A stretch of 64,000 nucleotides of DNA from Terracoccus luteus. Its GTDB lineage: Bacteria; Actinomycetota; Actinomycetes; Actinomycetales; Dermatophilaceae. The position numbers were made by a program, and so were the translations under genes. The stretch is taken from positions 2,108,001 through 2,172,000 of the forward strand of contig NZ_RBXT01000001.1 of the NCBI RefSeq assembly GCF_003635045.1, written 5' to 3'. The notes beneath the pieces are model-generated. The model saw only the letters and a list, made by a program, of their open reading frames with translations. It searched no databases and had not been told where the DNA came from. This document shows, one piece after another, positions 9,070 through 17,662 of the stretch; position 1 is the stretch's first letter; every line of letters starts with the position of its first letter.

Positions 9070-9831
9070 ATGACAGACCATCGCCCAGAAGGCAGCTCCA
9101 GCCCGCAGCGACGGCTCGACCGCAGGGTGGTGGGGCTCGTCATCGGCGTGCTCGTCGTACTGGCCGTCGTCTTCGCCCTGACCCGGGGTGGCTCGGACCC
9201 CACCCCGACCCCGGTGGGCGGCACCGAGAGCTCCAGTCCGAACGTGTCCTCGAGCGCGCCGGTGCCCTCGGCCACGACCACGACCCCCGGCTCGACCGCG
9301 ACGCCCAGCGGCGGGGCCACGACGAGCAGCCCCTCGGGTGGTGACGCGACCGGGACGTCCTCGGCACCGACGTCCACGCCGGCGGCCGGGAGCGCCTCGC
9401 CCACGACCCTCCCGGGAGGGGCGACACCACGGCCGACCGCTCCCCCCGTCTCCCTCACGGCACCGGCGACGCCCGTGGCGGGCGTCACCGCCCGCCTTGC
9501 TCGTATTGAGAAGGTGCAGGGCGTCTCGACGCTGCCGGGTGAGATCGCCGGTCCGTCGCTCCGGGTCACGGTGGAGTACGACAACCAGACGGATGCGGCT
9601 GTCGACCTCCGCGGCGCGGTCGTCAACCTCTATGCCGGTCGCGACCTCGCGCCGGCCATCATGCTGACCCAACCAGGGGCCAAGGCCTTCCCGGCTTCGG
9701 TGGCAGCCGGTGGGACGGCGCAGGGGGTCTTCGTCTTCAACGTGCCCACCGCGTCGAGGTCTCAGGTGCGGGTCGAGGCCGATCTGGCCAATGCAGGCGA
9801 GATCGTTCTTTTCCAGGGCCCCGTGACCTGA
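9070..9831 (+). CDS. Membrane-anchored protein with Ser/Thr/Pro stalk and small beta-rich domain
   Basis: I do not recognise a named function. The 253-residue product has a short cytoplasmic N-terminus, one hydrophobic helix at about 20-38, then about 90 residues rich in Thr, Ser, Pro and Gly, typical of an extracellular and possibly glycosylated stalk. The last 110 residues (from VTARLARIEKVQG) look like an Ig-like beta domain of the kind grouped as DUF4352: YDNQTDAAVDLRGA and AAGGTAQGVFVF. It follows the fusion glycosyltransferase by 90 bases. It is probably displayed on the outer membrane face. Confidence 0.7.
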   Translation: MTDHRPEGSSSPQRRLDRRVVGLVIGVLVVLAVVFALTRGGSDPTPTPVGGTESSSPNVSSSAPVPSATTTTPGSTATPSGGATTSSPSGGDATGTSSAPTSTPAAGSASPTTLPGGATPRPTAPPVSLTAPATPVAGVTARLARIEKVQGVSTLPGEIAGPSLRVTVEYDNQTDAAVDLRGAVVNLYAGRDLAPAIMLTQPGAKAFPASVAAGGTAQGVFVFNVPTASRSQVRVEADLANAGEIVLFQGPVT

Positions 9832-9863
9832 TCGTTGCGAGGACAGTTGGGTCGTTCCGACGA

Positions 9864-10463
9864 TCAGGGGCGCAGGCCTCTGGCAACCCTCGCGACAGCT
9901 TCGGCGATCTCACGAGTGGCGCGCACGTGGGTGCGCGATGAACGTCCCATGGGGTCGGTGATGTCCGGCGAGCCCGCCCGGACCCGCTCGCCACGCACGA
10001 GCGGTACGAGCGCCACCACGTCCGCGACGGTGTGCGGCTTTGCTTCGCCGGCCTGCTCCAGCAGGTCGGCAATATCAGACACGTACGCCGCGAATTCCTT
10101 GAGCGTGAACGCGGTCCGGACCGTTGAGGGGGCCTCTCGCACGACATCCGCGCGCTGGCTGCGTGTCGCCGTCAGCACGAGGTCAGCCTGCTCCAGCATC
10201 TCCGAGGTCGCCCGCCGTGACCGGAACCCGCTCAGGTCGGGGGCCTGGACCCCGAGACCCTGGGCCGCTTTCACCATCTTGGGCTCGACCGGCAGCCCGT
10301 CTCGTGCGATCAGGCCCGCGCTCTCCACCTCGACCGGCCACTGCTCGAGGTGCCCCCGGAGGAGAGCTGCTGCGACGGGAGAGCGACAGATGTTCCCGCT
10401 GCAGACAAAGAGAATGGACCCCTTGAGCTCAGCGGCGGCACGGTCGACGGTCTCGCCCATCAT
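9864..10463 (-). CDS. Low-molecular-weight protein-tyrosine phosphatase (Wzb-like)
   Basis: The 199-residue protein holds the catalytic P-loop CSGNICRS at residues 21-28 (CX5RS; Cys21 nucleophile, Arg27 phosphate binding) and the acid motif DPMG at about 170. These enzymes dephosphorylate the tyrosine-rich tails of BY-kinases and so control capsule and exopolysaccharide assembly; the probable partner is the kinase at 12182-13840. The start overlaps the stop of the cytidylyltransferase gene by four bases (ATGA), which fixes the ATG at 10463, so the two are co-expressed. Confidence 0.9.
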   Translation of the reverse strand: MMGETVDRAAAELKGSILFVCSGNICRSPVAAALLRGHLEQWPVEVESAGLIARDGLPVEPKMVKAAQGLGVQAPDLSGFRSRRATSEMLEQADLVLTATRSQRADVVREAPSTVRTAFTLKEFAAYVSDIADLLEQAGEAKPHTVADVVALVPLVRGERVRAGSPDITDPMGRSSRTHVRATREIAEAVARVARGLRP

Positions 10464-10903
10464 GAACCCGTCACCTCGTGCAGCACGGGCTCCAGCAGCG
10501 TGAGTGCACGGCGGAGTGAGGTGCTCGACGTGTGGACCGTGTAGGGGAAGTAGACGACCTCGACCCCGACGGCCGCGAAACGCGCCTCGAGCTCGTGGCC
10601 CTTGGGGGTGCCCTTCCAGTCGTCCCCCTTGAAGAAGACGTCGAACGGGCGCCGGCGCCACGTCTCGAGCTTGTCAGGCTGTGACTCGATGAACACCTCG
10701 TCGACGAAGTCGATGTGCGACACGATCTCGGCCCTCTCGAGTGCCGGGATGATCGGCAGCCGGCCCTTCGCTTGCTCGAGCATGGCGTCGTCGACTACCC
10801 CGGCCACGAGATAGTCGCAGTGCTGCTTGGCGTGGCGGAGCACGTTGAGATGTCCCACGTGGAACAGGTCCCAGCCCCCCGGCGCATATCCGATGATGGG
10901 CAC
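10460..10903 (-). CDS. Cytidylyltransferase-like nucleotidyltransferase (TagD family)
   Basis: The 147-residue protein has the HxGH nucleotide-binding motif (H15-V-G-H18 within WDLFHVGHLNVL) and the C-terminal TSSTSLRR motif near 125, equivalent to ISTT in glycerol-3-phosphate cytidylyltransferase. It would activate a phospho-alcohol or phospho-sugar as a CDP derivative. Length matches TagD (about 130-150). The GTG start has GGAAGGA upstream. It is coupled to the phosphatase gene. A plausible user of its product is the CDP-alcohol transferase at 2563-3321. Glycerol phosphate is the commonest substrate of the family, but ethanolamine phosphate or an adenylyl-transfer role cannot be excluded. 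Confidence 0.8.
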   Translation of the reverse strand: MPIIGYAPGGWDLFHVGHLNVLRHAKQHCDYLVAGVVDDAMLEQAKGRLPIIPALERAEIVSHIDFVDEVFIESQPDKLETWRRRPFDVFFKGDDWKGTPKGHELEARFAAVGVEVVYFPYTVHTSSTSLRRALTLLEPVLHEVTGS

Positions 10904-11013
10904 GCGTCAGTCCTTCCCCCAGTTGTGGCCACAGCTCCCCAGCTGCGGCGTGTATCCCCGTATGGAAGTTTAGGTGGGTTCTGCGGGACGCACGGGAGAA
11001 TGTAGAAACGGGT

Positions 11014-12060
11014 CTATCCGCGCACCACGTCGAGCAGCTCGTGGCACATCGCAGCCTCGGTGTGGCGGGCGACGACGTTGTGTCGCCCGGCGGTTCCCAT
11101 CGACTCCGCAAGGGGAACGTCGTCCAACAGCGTGACGACACCATCCGCAAGGGCGGACGCATCACCGGTCCCTACGACCATCGAGTCGTCGACGCTGACG
11201 TAGTCCTCCATACCGGGCGAGCCCGTGATGACCACCGGCCGACCCACGGCCCTTGCCTCTAGGCTCACGGTCATGCCAGACACGTGCAGGTTGTGGCCCG
11301 TGGCGATCACCATGACGCTCATGCGGCGGTAGAGGTCACGCAGCTCGACATGGCTCAGATGGGGCACGACCGACACGCCGTCAGGCACCGGTAGGCCGGC
11401 TTTGCTCTGCACGACGATCTCCACCTCTGGGCGGGCGCGATGCACCGCCTCAAGCGCGGCGAACAGCGTCCGGGGGTCCCGGTCGCGATCGCCTCCGACA
11501 CTGACCACCAGCGGCCGGTCCGGGTAGGGGTGGGTTGAGAAGAAGTGGTGGTCCACGCCGAACCGGACGGCACGGACAGACGGCCCGCTCGGACCCATCA
11601 TTCTTTGCAGCGGCTCCACCTGCGCACTGCTCAGGGTCCAGAGCGCGCGGCACCCACGTAAGGCTCGCCGCACGGCGTCCGCCGAGCGACCGTCGGGGCG
11701 GTCGGTCAGCCAGATCACGCCGGAACAGTGTTCCCGCCCCGTGCGACGACCCACGGCCCGAACCGCCGTCGACTCGTCCCACGTCAACAGCACCTCATCT
11801 GACTTTTGCTGTGCGCCCCGGGTCCGCGACTGCACCACTTCCTCGCCACGGGAGAGGGCACGGCGCAGTCGACCCTGCTCCGGCAAGGCAATCGGTCGGA
11901 CTTCGACGCCGTTCCCGGCGAGTGCTCCGAGGCCGTAGGGCCACTGGCCCGGCACAAGGCCGTCGCGGTGACGTCGCTCCCAGGCGACGACGTCCCGTTC
12001 AGACGGATAGGCCACGACGAGACGGGTGACGACGGTTGGGAGCGGGGCTGGGTCCGGCAC
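11014..12060 (-). CDS. GT4-like glycosyltransferase
   Basis: About 348 residues if the GTG at 12060 is the start; the frame is open upstream but runs into the promoter side of the divergent kinase gene, and no clear ribosome site decides it. GT-B features: PLVVSVGGDRDRDPRTLFAAL in the middle and a donor region ATGHNLHVSGMTVSLEARAVGRPVVITGSPGMEDYV, with Glu in the usual place. The N-terminal half is divergent. It lies upstream of the cytidylyltransferase and phosphatase genes on the same strand, separated by 110 bases, and divergent from the Wzz/BY-kinase gene. Confidence 0.75.
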   Translation of the reverse strand: MPDPAPLPTVVTRLVVAYPSERDVVAWERRHRDGLVPGQWPYGLGALAGNGVEVRPIALPEQGRLRRALSRGEEVVQSRTRGAQQKSDEVLLTWDESTAVRAVGRRTGREHCSGVIWLTDRPDGRSADAVRRALRGCRALWTLSSAQVEPLQRMMGPSGPSVRAVRFGVDHHFFSTHPYPDRPLVVSVGGDRDRDPRTLFAALEAVHRARPEVEIVVQSKAGLPVPDGVSVVPHLSHVELRDLYRRMSVMVIATGHNLHVSGMTVSLEARAVGRPVVITGSPGMEDYVSVDDSMVVGTGDASALADGVVTLLDDVPLAESMGTAGRHNVVARHTEAAMCHELLDVVRG

Positions 12061-12181
12061 GCAGGAATTCTGGCACAGACTGACGGGCCCGGGCCCTTGA
12101 CTTCTAAAACCGCCAAACGGGATACTTCGCCTCCTTCGCGTGCCACCATTGCTGGCGAACGTCACACGAAGGAGTACCACG

Positions 12182-13840
12182 GTGGATCTTGGTCAGTACG
12201 TCGCAGCCCTGCGCAAGCGGTGGTTGCTCTCGTTGGCGCTGATGGCGCTCGGCGCCGTCGGTGCATTCGGGGTGGCCCGCAGCACTCCACCCAGCTATCA
12301 AGCAACGGCCAAGGTGTTCGTGTCCCTCAGCAGTGCGGACAGCCCGGGTGAGCTCGTGCAGGGCTCCACCTACATCAAGAACGTCGTGGAATCCTACGCC
12401 GCTCTCGCCAACCTTCCAGTAGTGCTGGACCCCATCATCGAGGACCTCGGTCTGGACACGAGCGCAAAGTCACTGTCCACCTCCATCGCGGCGGACTCGC
12501 CACTCAACACGAACATCATCGACATCCAAGCGACGAGCGGCGACCCGCAAATGGCGTCACGACTGGCGAACGCCGTCGCGCGACAGCTATCGACGGCCGT
12601 GACCGAGCTGTCTCCCACCAACGGCACGACACGCCAAGGAGTCACCGTCAACGTCGTGGCCCCAGCCGCGGTGCCGACGTTCGCCTCGGCGCCCCGCACC
12701 AAAATCATGGTGCTGACCGGCGCCGGCCTCGGCCTGGCTCTTGGAATGGCTCTGTCCCTCGCGCTCGCGTTCCTCGACACCCGGGTACGCGACCCCCGCG
12801 ACGTCGAGTCGTTGCAAGAGACAGCGGCAGTTCTTGGGACCATCCCGATGCAGCCACGTCGGAAGCACACGCCGCTGGCGACCCTGGTCGACCCGCTGAG
12901 CCCGCGATCAGAAGCCTACCGCCGCCTGCAGACCAACCTTTCCTACATCGACGCATCGTCGCCGCTGCAGGTCATCGTCGTCACCTCCGCCACGCTCGGC
13001 GAGGGCAAGACCTCGACCGCCGTCAACCTGGCGATCGCCCTAGGTGAGACCTCTAGACGCGTCCTGCTCATCGACGGGGATCTCCGTCGGCCCTCCGTGG
13101 CCGCCTCGATGGGCCTTGAAGGAGCGGCAGGCCTAACGACAGTCCTCATCGGCCGGGCTGACGTTGCTGACGTCGTGCAACCGATGGGACGGATGCACGT
13201 AGACGTCCTCGCCTCGGGCGAGGTACCGCCGAACCCTCACCAGCTGGTCGAGTCCGACGCCATGCGCCGTGTCGTCGAGCAGGCGCGCCAGCGGTACGAC
13301 GTCATCGTGATCGACGCCCCGCCCGTCCTCCCGGTGTCAGACGCGGCCGTGCTGTCGCGGCTCGCGGACGCCGCCCTGGTTGTCGTGGGGTGCAAGCGGG
13401 TCCGGCGCAGCGACGTCCGCGACGCGCTGCGAGACCTTACCGCGGTCGGTGCGCGGATCGCCGGCTTGGTCGTGACCTTCGCACCCGAGTCCGAGTCGAC
13501 CAACCAGTATTACGGTGACCGGCCGAGCAGGGTCTCGACCATCACGCGCCGCCTCCGTCACCGTTTCCGCCCCGACGAGGACTCCTCCCGCGCCGAGGTG
13601 ATGCGCCGTCTGACGCGGGACGGCCCGGAAGACAGCGAGACGTCGCAGACGCCCAGCACCCGTGCCGAGGCGCGGCAAGCCGCCGCCAAAGATGCCGAAC
13701 GCAAGCCGGGGCAGTTGATGGCCAACCACGGTGAACGACCGCCTCGCACGGGCGAACCGACCGACGCCGGGCCTGTGGAGCGACCGACCGCCGCGCACCT
13801 CGAGATGGCAGCGCGAACAAGCTCACGGGAACATCGCTGA
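12182..13840 (+). CDS. Polysaccharide co-polymerase fused to BY-kinase (Wzc-like)
   Basis: A GTG start with AAGGAG eight bases upstream gives 552 residues. Residues 1-200 are a Wzz domain: a transmembrane helix at about 13-33, an extracytoplasmic region, and a second helix at about 175-197. The cytoplasmic kinase follows, with Walker A around G275-K276 (LGEGKTST), Walker A' with D298 (LLIDGDLRRPS) and Walker B with D378 (VIVIDAPP). BY-kinases autophosphorylate on C-terminal tyrosines and set polymer length and export. Here the 110-residue tail has only one Tyr pair (NQYYGD) and is otherwise charged and Tyr-free. It overlaps the next gene by one base. Confidence 0.9.
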   Translation: MDLGQYVAALRKRWLLSLALMALGAVGAFGVARSTPPSYQATAKVFVSLSSADSPGELVQGSTYIKNVVESYAALANLPVVLDPIIEDLGLDTSAKSLSTSIAADSPLNTNIIDIQATSGDPQMASRLANAVARQLSTAVTELSPTNGTTRQGVTVNVVAPAAVPTFASAPRTKIMVLTGAGLGLALGMALSLALAFLDTRVRDPRDVESLQETAAVLGTIPMQPRRKHTPLATLVDPLSPRSEAYRRLQTNLSYIDASSPLQVIVVTSATLGEGKTSTAVNLAIALGETSRRVLLIDGDLRRPSVAASMGLEGAAGLTTVLIGRADVADVVQPMGRMHVDVLASGEVPPNPHQLVESDAMRRVVEQARQRYDVIVIDAPPVLPVSDAAVLSRLADAALVVVGCKRVRRSDVRDALRDLTAVGARIAGLVVTFAPESESTNQYYGDRPSRVSTITRRLRHRFRPDEDSSRAEVMRRLTRDGPEDSETSQTPSTRAEARQAAAKDAERKPGQLMANHGERPPRTGEPTDAGPVERPTAAHLEMAARTSSREHR

Positions 13841-14976
13841 TGCCGCTTCTCGAACGCTCTGTCCCCGTGACAGAGCGCGTACGGGTCTATCACACGGTGA
13901 GGACGGCCCACCTCGAGCGGACGTTGGAGCTGGCACCCGCTGATCTGGTCTACGGCACTCGAAGGTATGACTTCGACGCCGACGTGGCCGCAGCCGCCGC
14001 AAGACGGTCACGAATCGAGCAGGCTGGCGACGTGCGCACAGCTTGGCTGATGGCGCGTCGGGGTTACCGCACGGTTGAGATCAACGAGCCCATCGCCATT
14101 GAGACGGTCCGGCGAACGACTCTCACCTTGTTGGCCGTCCGGGCTGGGGACTTGGTCCGCAGACGGCGGACCGCGGTGGTCACATACGCGATCGGCAACG
14201 TCCCGATCGACCAGCTGCCGGTTCCAGGAGGCAAGGCGCGACTCGGCCGCAGACTCGACCGCTGGCTCGCTCCCCGTGTGTGGCGTCGCTGTGACCGGGT
14301 CGCCTTCGGCACGGAGGCGGCCGTCGAGGCCTACGCCGCTTCGTTCGGGCCCGCCCACCGGGACGCCGTCACGACGTTGATTCCCGCTCTGCCGACAAGG
14401 TGCGGCTGCGGAAACCTCTCCCCCTCCGACGGCCATACGGCGATAAGGACACAGATCCTGTTCCTCGGCGACCTGTCGACCCGCAAGGGCTTCGACCTTG
14501 TCGTCGAAGCATGGAGCGTGCTTCGCGGGGACGTACCGTCGGCGCGCCTCGTCATCGTCGGGAGGGGCGCCATGGCCGACACCGCCCGTTCACTAGCCCG
14601 GACCGACGAACGGGTGCAGTTCGTCGAGGACCCGCCACGACCTGCAGTGCACAAGCACCTCCGCGACGCGTCCGTCGTGGTGCTGCCCTCGCGACCGCAC
14701 CGTGGCTGGCGCGAGCAGGTCGGCCTCCCTCTCGTCGAGGGGCTTGCCCATGGGTGCACCGTCGTCACGACCCACGAGACAGGGATCGCGGGTTGGTTGC
14801 GTGCACACGGACACCAGACGCTGCCTACCGCCGAGGCGGAGCGTGGCGGGCTGGCTCAGGCCCTCACGCGGGCGGTGAGGGAACCGCTGTCTCCGGAACT
14901 CGTCATCAGATCCCTCCCGGAACACGACGGGCGGCTCGCGGCGGACGGGTGGATGTTCGCCCCCTCCAGCCCGTAA
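13840..14976 (+). CDS. GT4 glycosyltransferase
   Basis: A 378-residue GT-B enzyme whose ATG shares its A with the stop of the kinase gene (TGATG). The donor domain shows LFLGDLSTRKGFDLVVEAW near residue 205, then RLVIVGRGAMADTARSL and the sugar-nucleotide region PHRGWREQVGLPLVEGLAHG, with Glu in the EX7E-like position. The N-terminal half begins with VRVYHTVRTAHLERTL and is poorly conserved. Co-translation with the Wzc-like kinase suggests it builds the polymer that kinase regulates. A strong hairpin follows. Confidence 0.82.
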   Translation: MPLLERSVPVTERVRVYHTVRTAHLERTLELAPADLVYGTRRYDFDADVAAAAARRSRIEQAGDVRTAWLMARRGYRTVEINEPIAIETVRRTTLTLLAVRAGDLVRRRRTAVVTYAIGNVPIDQLPVPGGKARLGRRLDRWLAPRVWRRCDRVAFGTEAAVEAYAASFGPAHRDAVTTLIPALPTRCGCGNLSPSDGHTAIRTQILFLGDLSTRKGFDLVVEAWSVLRGDVPSARLVIVGRGAMADTARSLARTDERVQFVEDPPRPAVHKHLRDASVVVLPSRPHRGWREQVGLPLVEGLAHGCTVVTTHETGIAGWLRAHGHQTLPTAEAERGGLAQALTRAVREPLSPELVIRSLPEHDGRLAADGWMFAPSSP

Positions 14977-15003
14977 TACTGGCCCAATCGTTCTTGAAGA
15001 CGC

Positions 15004-15036
15004 GACGACGGCCCGTCCGGTGGACGGGCCGTCGTC
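15004..15036. terminator. Bidirectional hairpin terminator
   Basis: A perfect 15-bp stem (GACGACGGCCCGTCC and complement) with loop GGT, followed on the plus strand by GTTTC. It lies between the convergent ends of the GT4 gene (14976) and the beta-helix gene (15054), so it can end both transcripts. Confidence 0.8.
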
Positions 15037-15053
15037 GTTTCACTCTCGCCGGA

Positions 15054-17468
15054 TCAGAGGATGGGCGAGACCGCTCCGAGCCGTCGGCTGCCCCCGGCGA
15101 CGCCGATGACGGCGGCGATCGAGTCGGGGATGGGCAGGGCGACCGAGGCGGTGCTGCTCGCGGCTGCCGACGTCAGCTGGTAGGCGCTGGTGAGGATCGA
15201 CGTCCCCTCGTTGAGGGTCGACCCGAGGTCGTTCCCAGTGCCGGGCCGCCACGTGGTCAGGTTCTTATAGCTCATGAGCCCCGCGGTCCCGTTCGCCCAG
15301 CAGGCGAGGTTGGCCGGGCTGGTCGAACTGGCCCTCCAGTAGGCGTTGCCCTGGGCGGTGACCCCCATCATCTGCCCCGTCAACCGGTACTGCATGTCAT
15401 GCACGAGGAACGGGCAACTCCCGGTGCCGTAGGCGATGACGTTGTTCCGGTAGGTGACGTCCTTGGTGATGAAGGTGATGACCGGGTCGCTGCTCCGGCG
15501 GGAGTCCTGATATACGCGCAGGGTGTACAGCTGGTTGCCGGAGAAGGTGTTGTTCCACACCGCCACGTTGTTGGTGTCACCCACCTCCACCCCGGATTTG
15601 CCGTTGTTCACGAAGTAATTGTTCGCAACGACGATCTTCGATGAGATCTCGAGGGCGATGCCAGTACCGCCGTTGTTGTTGACCCGGTTGCCGGTGATGG
15701 TGAGGTTGTAGGCAGACTCGTCAAACCACAGGCCCGCTGTGGTGTTGCGCTCGAAGATGTTTCCGCGCACCGTGACGTCGCGACTCGTGGTCAGCTTGGC
15801 CCCGCCTGAGACGGGTGCCTCCTTGAAGCGCTCAATGTTGTTCTCCTGGATCAGCGAACTCGACAGAATCAAGCCGTCTGCCCTGTTCAGACCCAGTCCG
15901 AGCGCGCCCGCCCGATTCACCGTGATCTTGTTGAACCGCATCCTCTTGCCCCACCCGTTGATGCCCGTTGTGGCGTTGTCGCTCGCCATGACGTTCTCGA
16001 GAGTGATGTCATTAACCTGAGCGCTGATGGCGCCGCCCATCCAGAAGGTGTTGGCATACCGGCGGACACCGATGCCGCGCACCGTCGTCCCCTCCCCTTG
16101 GATGACCATGGCCTGCTGCCTGGTGCTCGCCTCGACAGTCCGACCCGACGGGTCGGTTCCGATGTATAGACGACGGCCCGCCTCATCGACGTAGAAGGTA
16201 CCGGCCACGACGGCAGAGACGGACCCCACCTGGCGCAGTGCAGAGCCATTGACCCAGACCTGGTCCGGGTACCCGGCCAAGGGGTAGGCCGGGTCGATGA
16301 ATCGATTGGACTCGTCCACTCCTTGGCTGTGGGACACCCTGTGGTCGAAGATCGAGTTCCAGCCGCTCACGACCCATGAGCTGCCCGACCTCTGCCACCC
16401 GGACACGGGAGAGCTGCCTTCCATCCAGACCGCTTCACCCGGGTAGGACTGGATCGTCAGACGCTTGCCGAAGGGGACGGTGGTGGACTCGCGGTACGAG
16501 CCACCACGCATGATTATTGTCGATCCCGACGGGGCGCGCTCGATGGCGTAGGACAGGCTCCCGTACGGACTCCCCGACGTGCCCGAACCACTGCGACTAC
16601 CCGCTGCGGAGACGAAGATGGCGCCGCTGGGCACGGTGTAGGCCGTACCTCCCGGAACCGCCGACCCGGCTGCGGTCGCGGGCACCGGGGTGGGCGTGGG
16701 TGTCGTCGTGGCCGGCTCCGCAAGACGCTGGATCGCGACATTGTCGTAGTCGAGGGCGGTGGCGGACGAGGACGCAGACAGATAGGAACGGAGCGCGGAC
16801 CCTCCGGCCGAAGTAATGCGGCTTTCGCTGTTGTCAGAGGCCGACACCTGCCAGCCGGGCGCAGTGCCCGAGCTCGGCCACGCTCGCGCCCTCACGATCA
16901 CCGGCGAAGTCCCGATAACGTCCACCTGAGCGGTGTACGACGTCCCGGCCGCGGCGGTGCCGGCGATCTGGGTGTCGTTGATGAGGATCGTGTCGCTGGT
17001 ACCGGAGCGCATCCTGACAATGGCGAGGCTCATGACACCGCTCCTGCCGATGCGAAGGTTGGCGACGTACCCACCGACGGGGGACACTCTTCCCGCGACG
17101 CCGGCCGAGACACCGTTCCCCGCAGTGGCGATGCGGTCGACCTTGACGCCGACAGTGGTCCGCACGTCGACGGCCGCGGCGGCCAGCGTCTGCGTAACGC
17201 TCGCTCCGGGGTCGAGGTACACGCGGCCCTGCCCGGAGGACACAGCGGTGCGGGCCGGCACCGAGCTGACCCACGTTCCACCAGTGACGGCCGAGCCCCA
17301 CCCACCAGACACAGTGCGTTCGAAGGTGTCACCACCGATGGTGTCCGTCGGTGAGGGGTCCGCACTGGCGGAGGGTGCAGTTGCAACCGAGGGCACGGTG
17401 AAAGCGAGCGAGAGCGCCGCCGCCGTCACCAAGGCATTGCGCACGAGAGCGACTCGTCTGAGGGTCAT
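15054..17468 (-). CDS. Secreted right-handed parallel beta-helix protein
   Basis: The ATG at 17468 starts a classical signal peptide (RR, hydrophobic AALSLAFTVPSVA, then SASADPSP), giving 804 residues. After the signal comes a beta-sandwich-like domain of about 200 residues (from DTFERTVSGGWG) that resembles the C-terminal domain of the protein at 19068-24011. After a short Thr/Pro linker, residues from about 290 form a pectate-lyase-like beta-helix with Asn ladders: ITLENVMASDNATTGING, VRGNIFERNTTAGLW, ITGNRVNNNGGTGI, VANNYFVNNGKSGVEV. Such proteins bind or cleave polysaccharides. Its place beside the polymerase gene suggests it acts on the locus's own glycan, as lyase or anchor; catalytic residues cannot be assigned. 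Confidence 0.85.
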   Translation of the reverse strand: MTLRRVALVRNALVTAAALSLAFTVPSVATAPSASADPSPTDTIGGDTFERTVSGGWGSAVTGGTWVSSVPARTAVSSGQGRVYLDPGASVTQTLAAAAVDVRTTVGVKVDRIATAGNGVSAGVAGRVSPVGGYVANLRIGRSGVMSLAIVRMRSGTSDTILINDTQIAGTAAAGTSYTAQVDVIGTSPVIVRARAWPSSGTAPGWQVSASDNSESRITSAGGSALRSYLSASSSATALDYDNVAIQRLAEPATTTPTPTPVPATAAGSAVPGGTAYTVPSGAIFVSAAGSRSGSGTSGSPYGSLSYAIERAPSGSTIIMRGGSYRESTTVPFGKRLTIQSYPGEAVWMEGSSPVSGWQRSGSSWVVSGWNSIFDHRVSHSQGVDESNRFIDPAYPLAGYPDQVWVNGSALRQVGSVSAVVAGTFYVDEAGRRLYIGTDPSGRTVEASTRQQAMVIQGEGTTVRGIGVRRYANTFWMGGAISAQVNDITLENVMASDNATTGINGWGKRMRFNKITVNRAGALGLGLNRADGLILSSSLIQENNIERFKEAPVSGGAKLTTSRDVTVRGNIFERNTTAGLWFDESAYNLTITGNRVNNNGGTGIALEISSKIVVANNYFVNNGKSGVEVGDTNNVAVWNNTFSGNQLYTLRVYQDSRRSSDPVITFITKDVTYRNNVIAYGTGSCPFLVHDMQYRLTGQMMGVTAQGNAYWRASSTSPANLACWANGTAGLMSYKNLTTWRPGTGNDLGSTLNEGTSILTSAYQLTSAAASSTASVALPIPDSIAAVIGVAGGSRRLGAVSPIL

Positions 17469-17662
17469 ATCGGTCCTGGGGCAGGGGGGAACTCCCAGGG
17501 CCAGCCGTCGACCGCGGGGCTCCCGGCACGAAGGTGGAGGGTTGCCGAGATATGCAGCGAACCGCACCCCTGCCGGTGTGCTGCGGACCAGACCATAACC
17601 ACAAAAACTCACGAAGTGGAGGTTGTCACCCACGCAAAACGACTGAGCCGCAATCGGTTACA

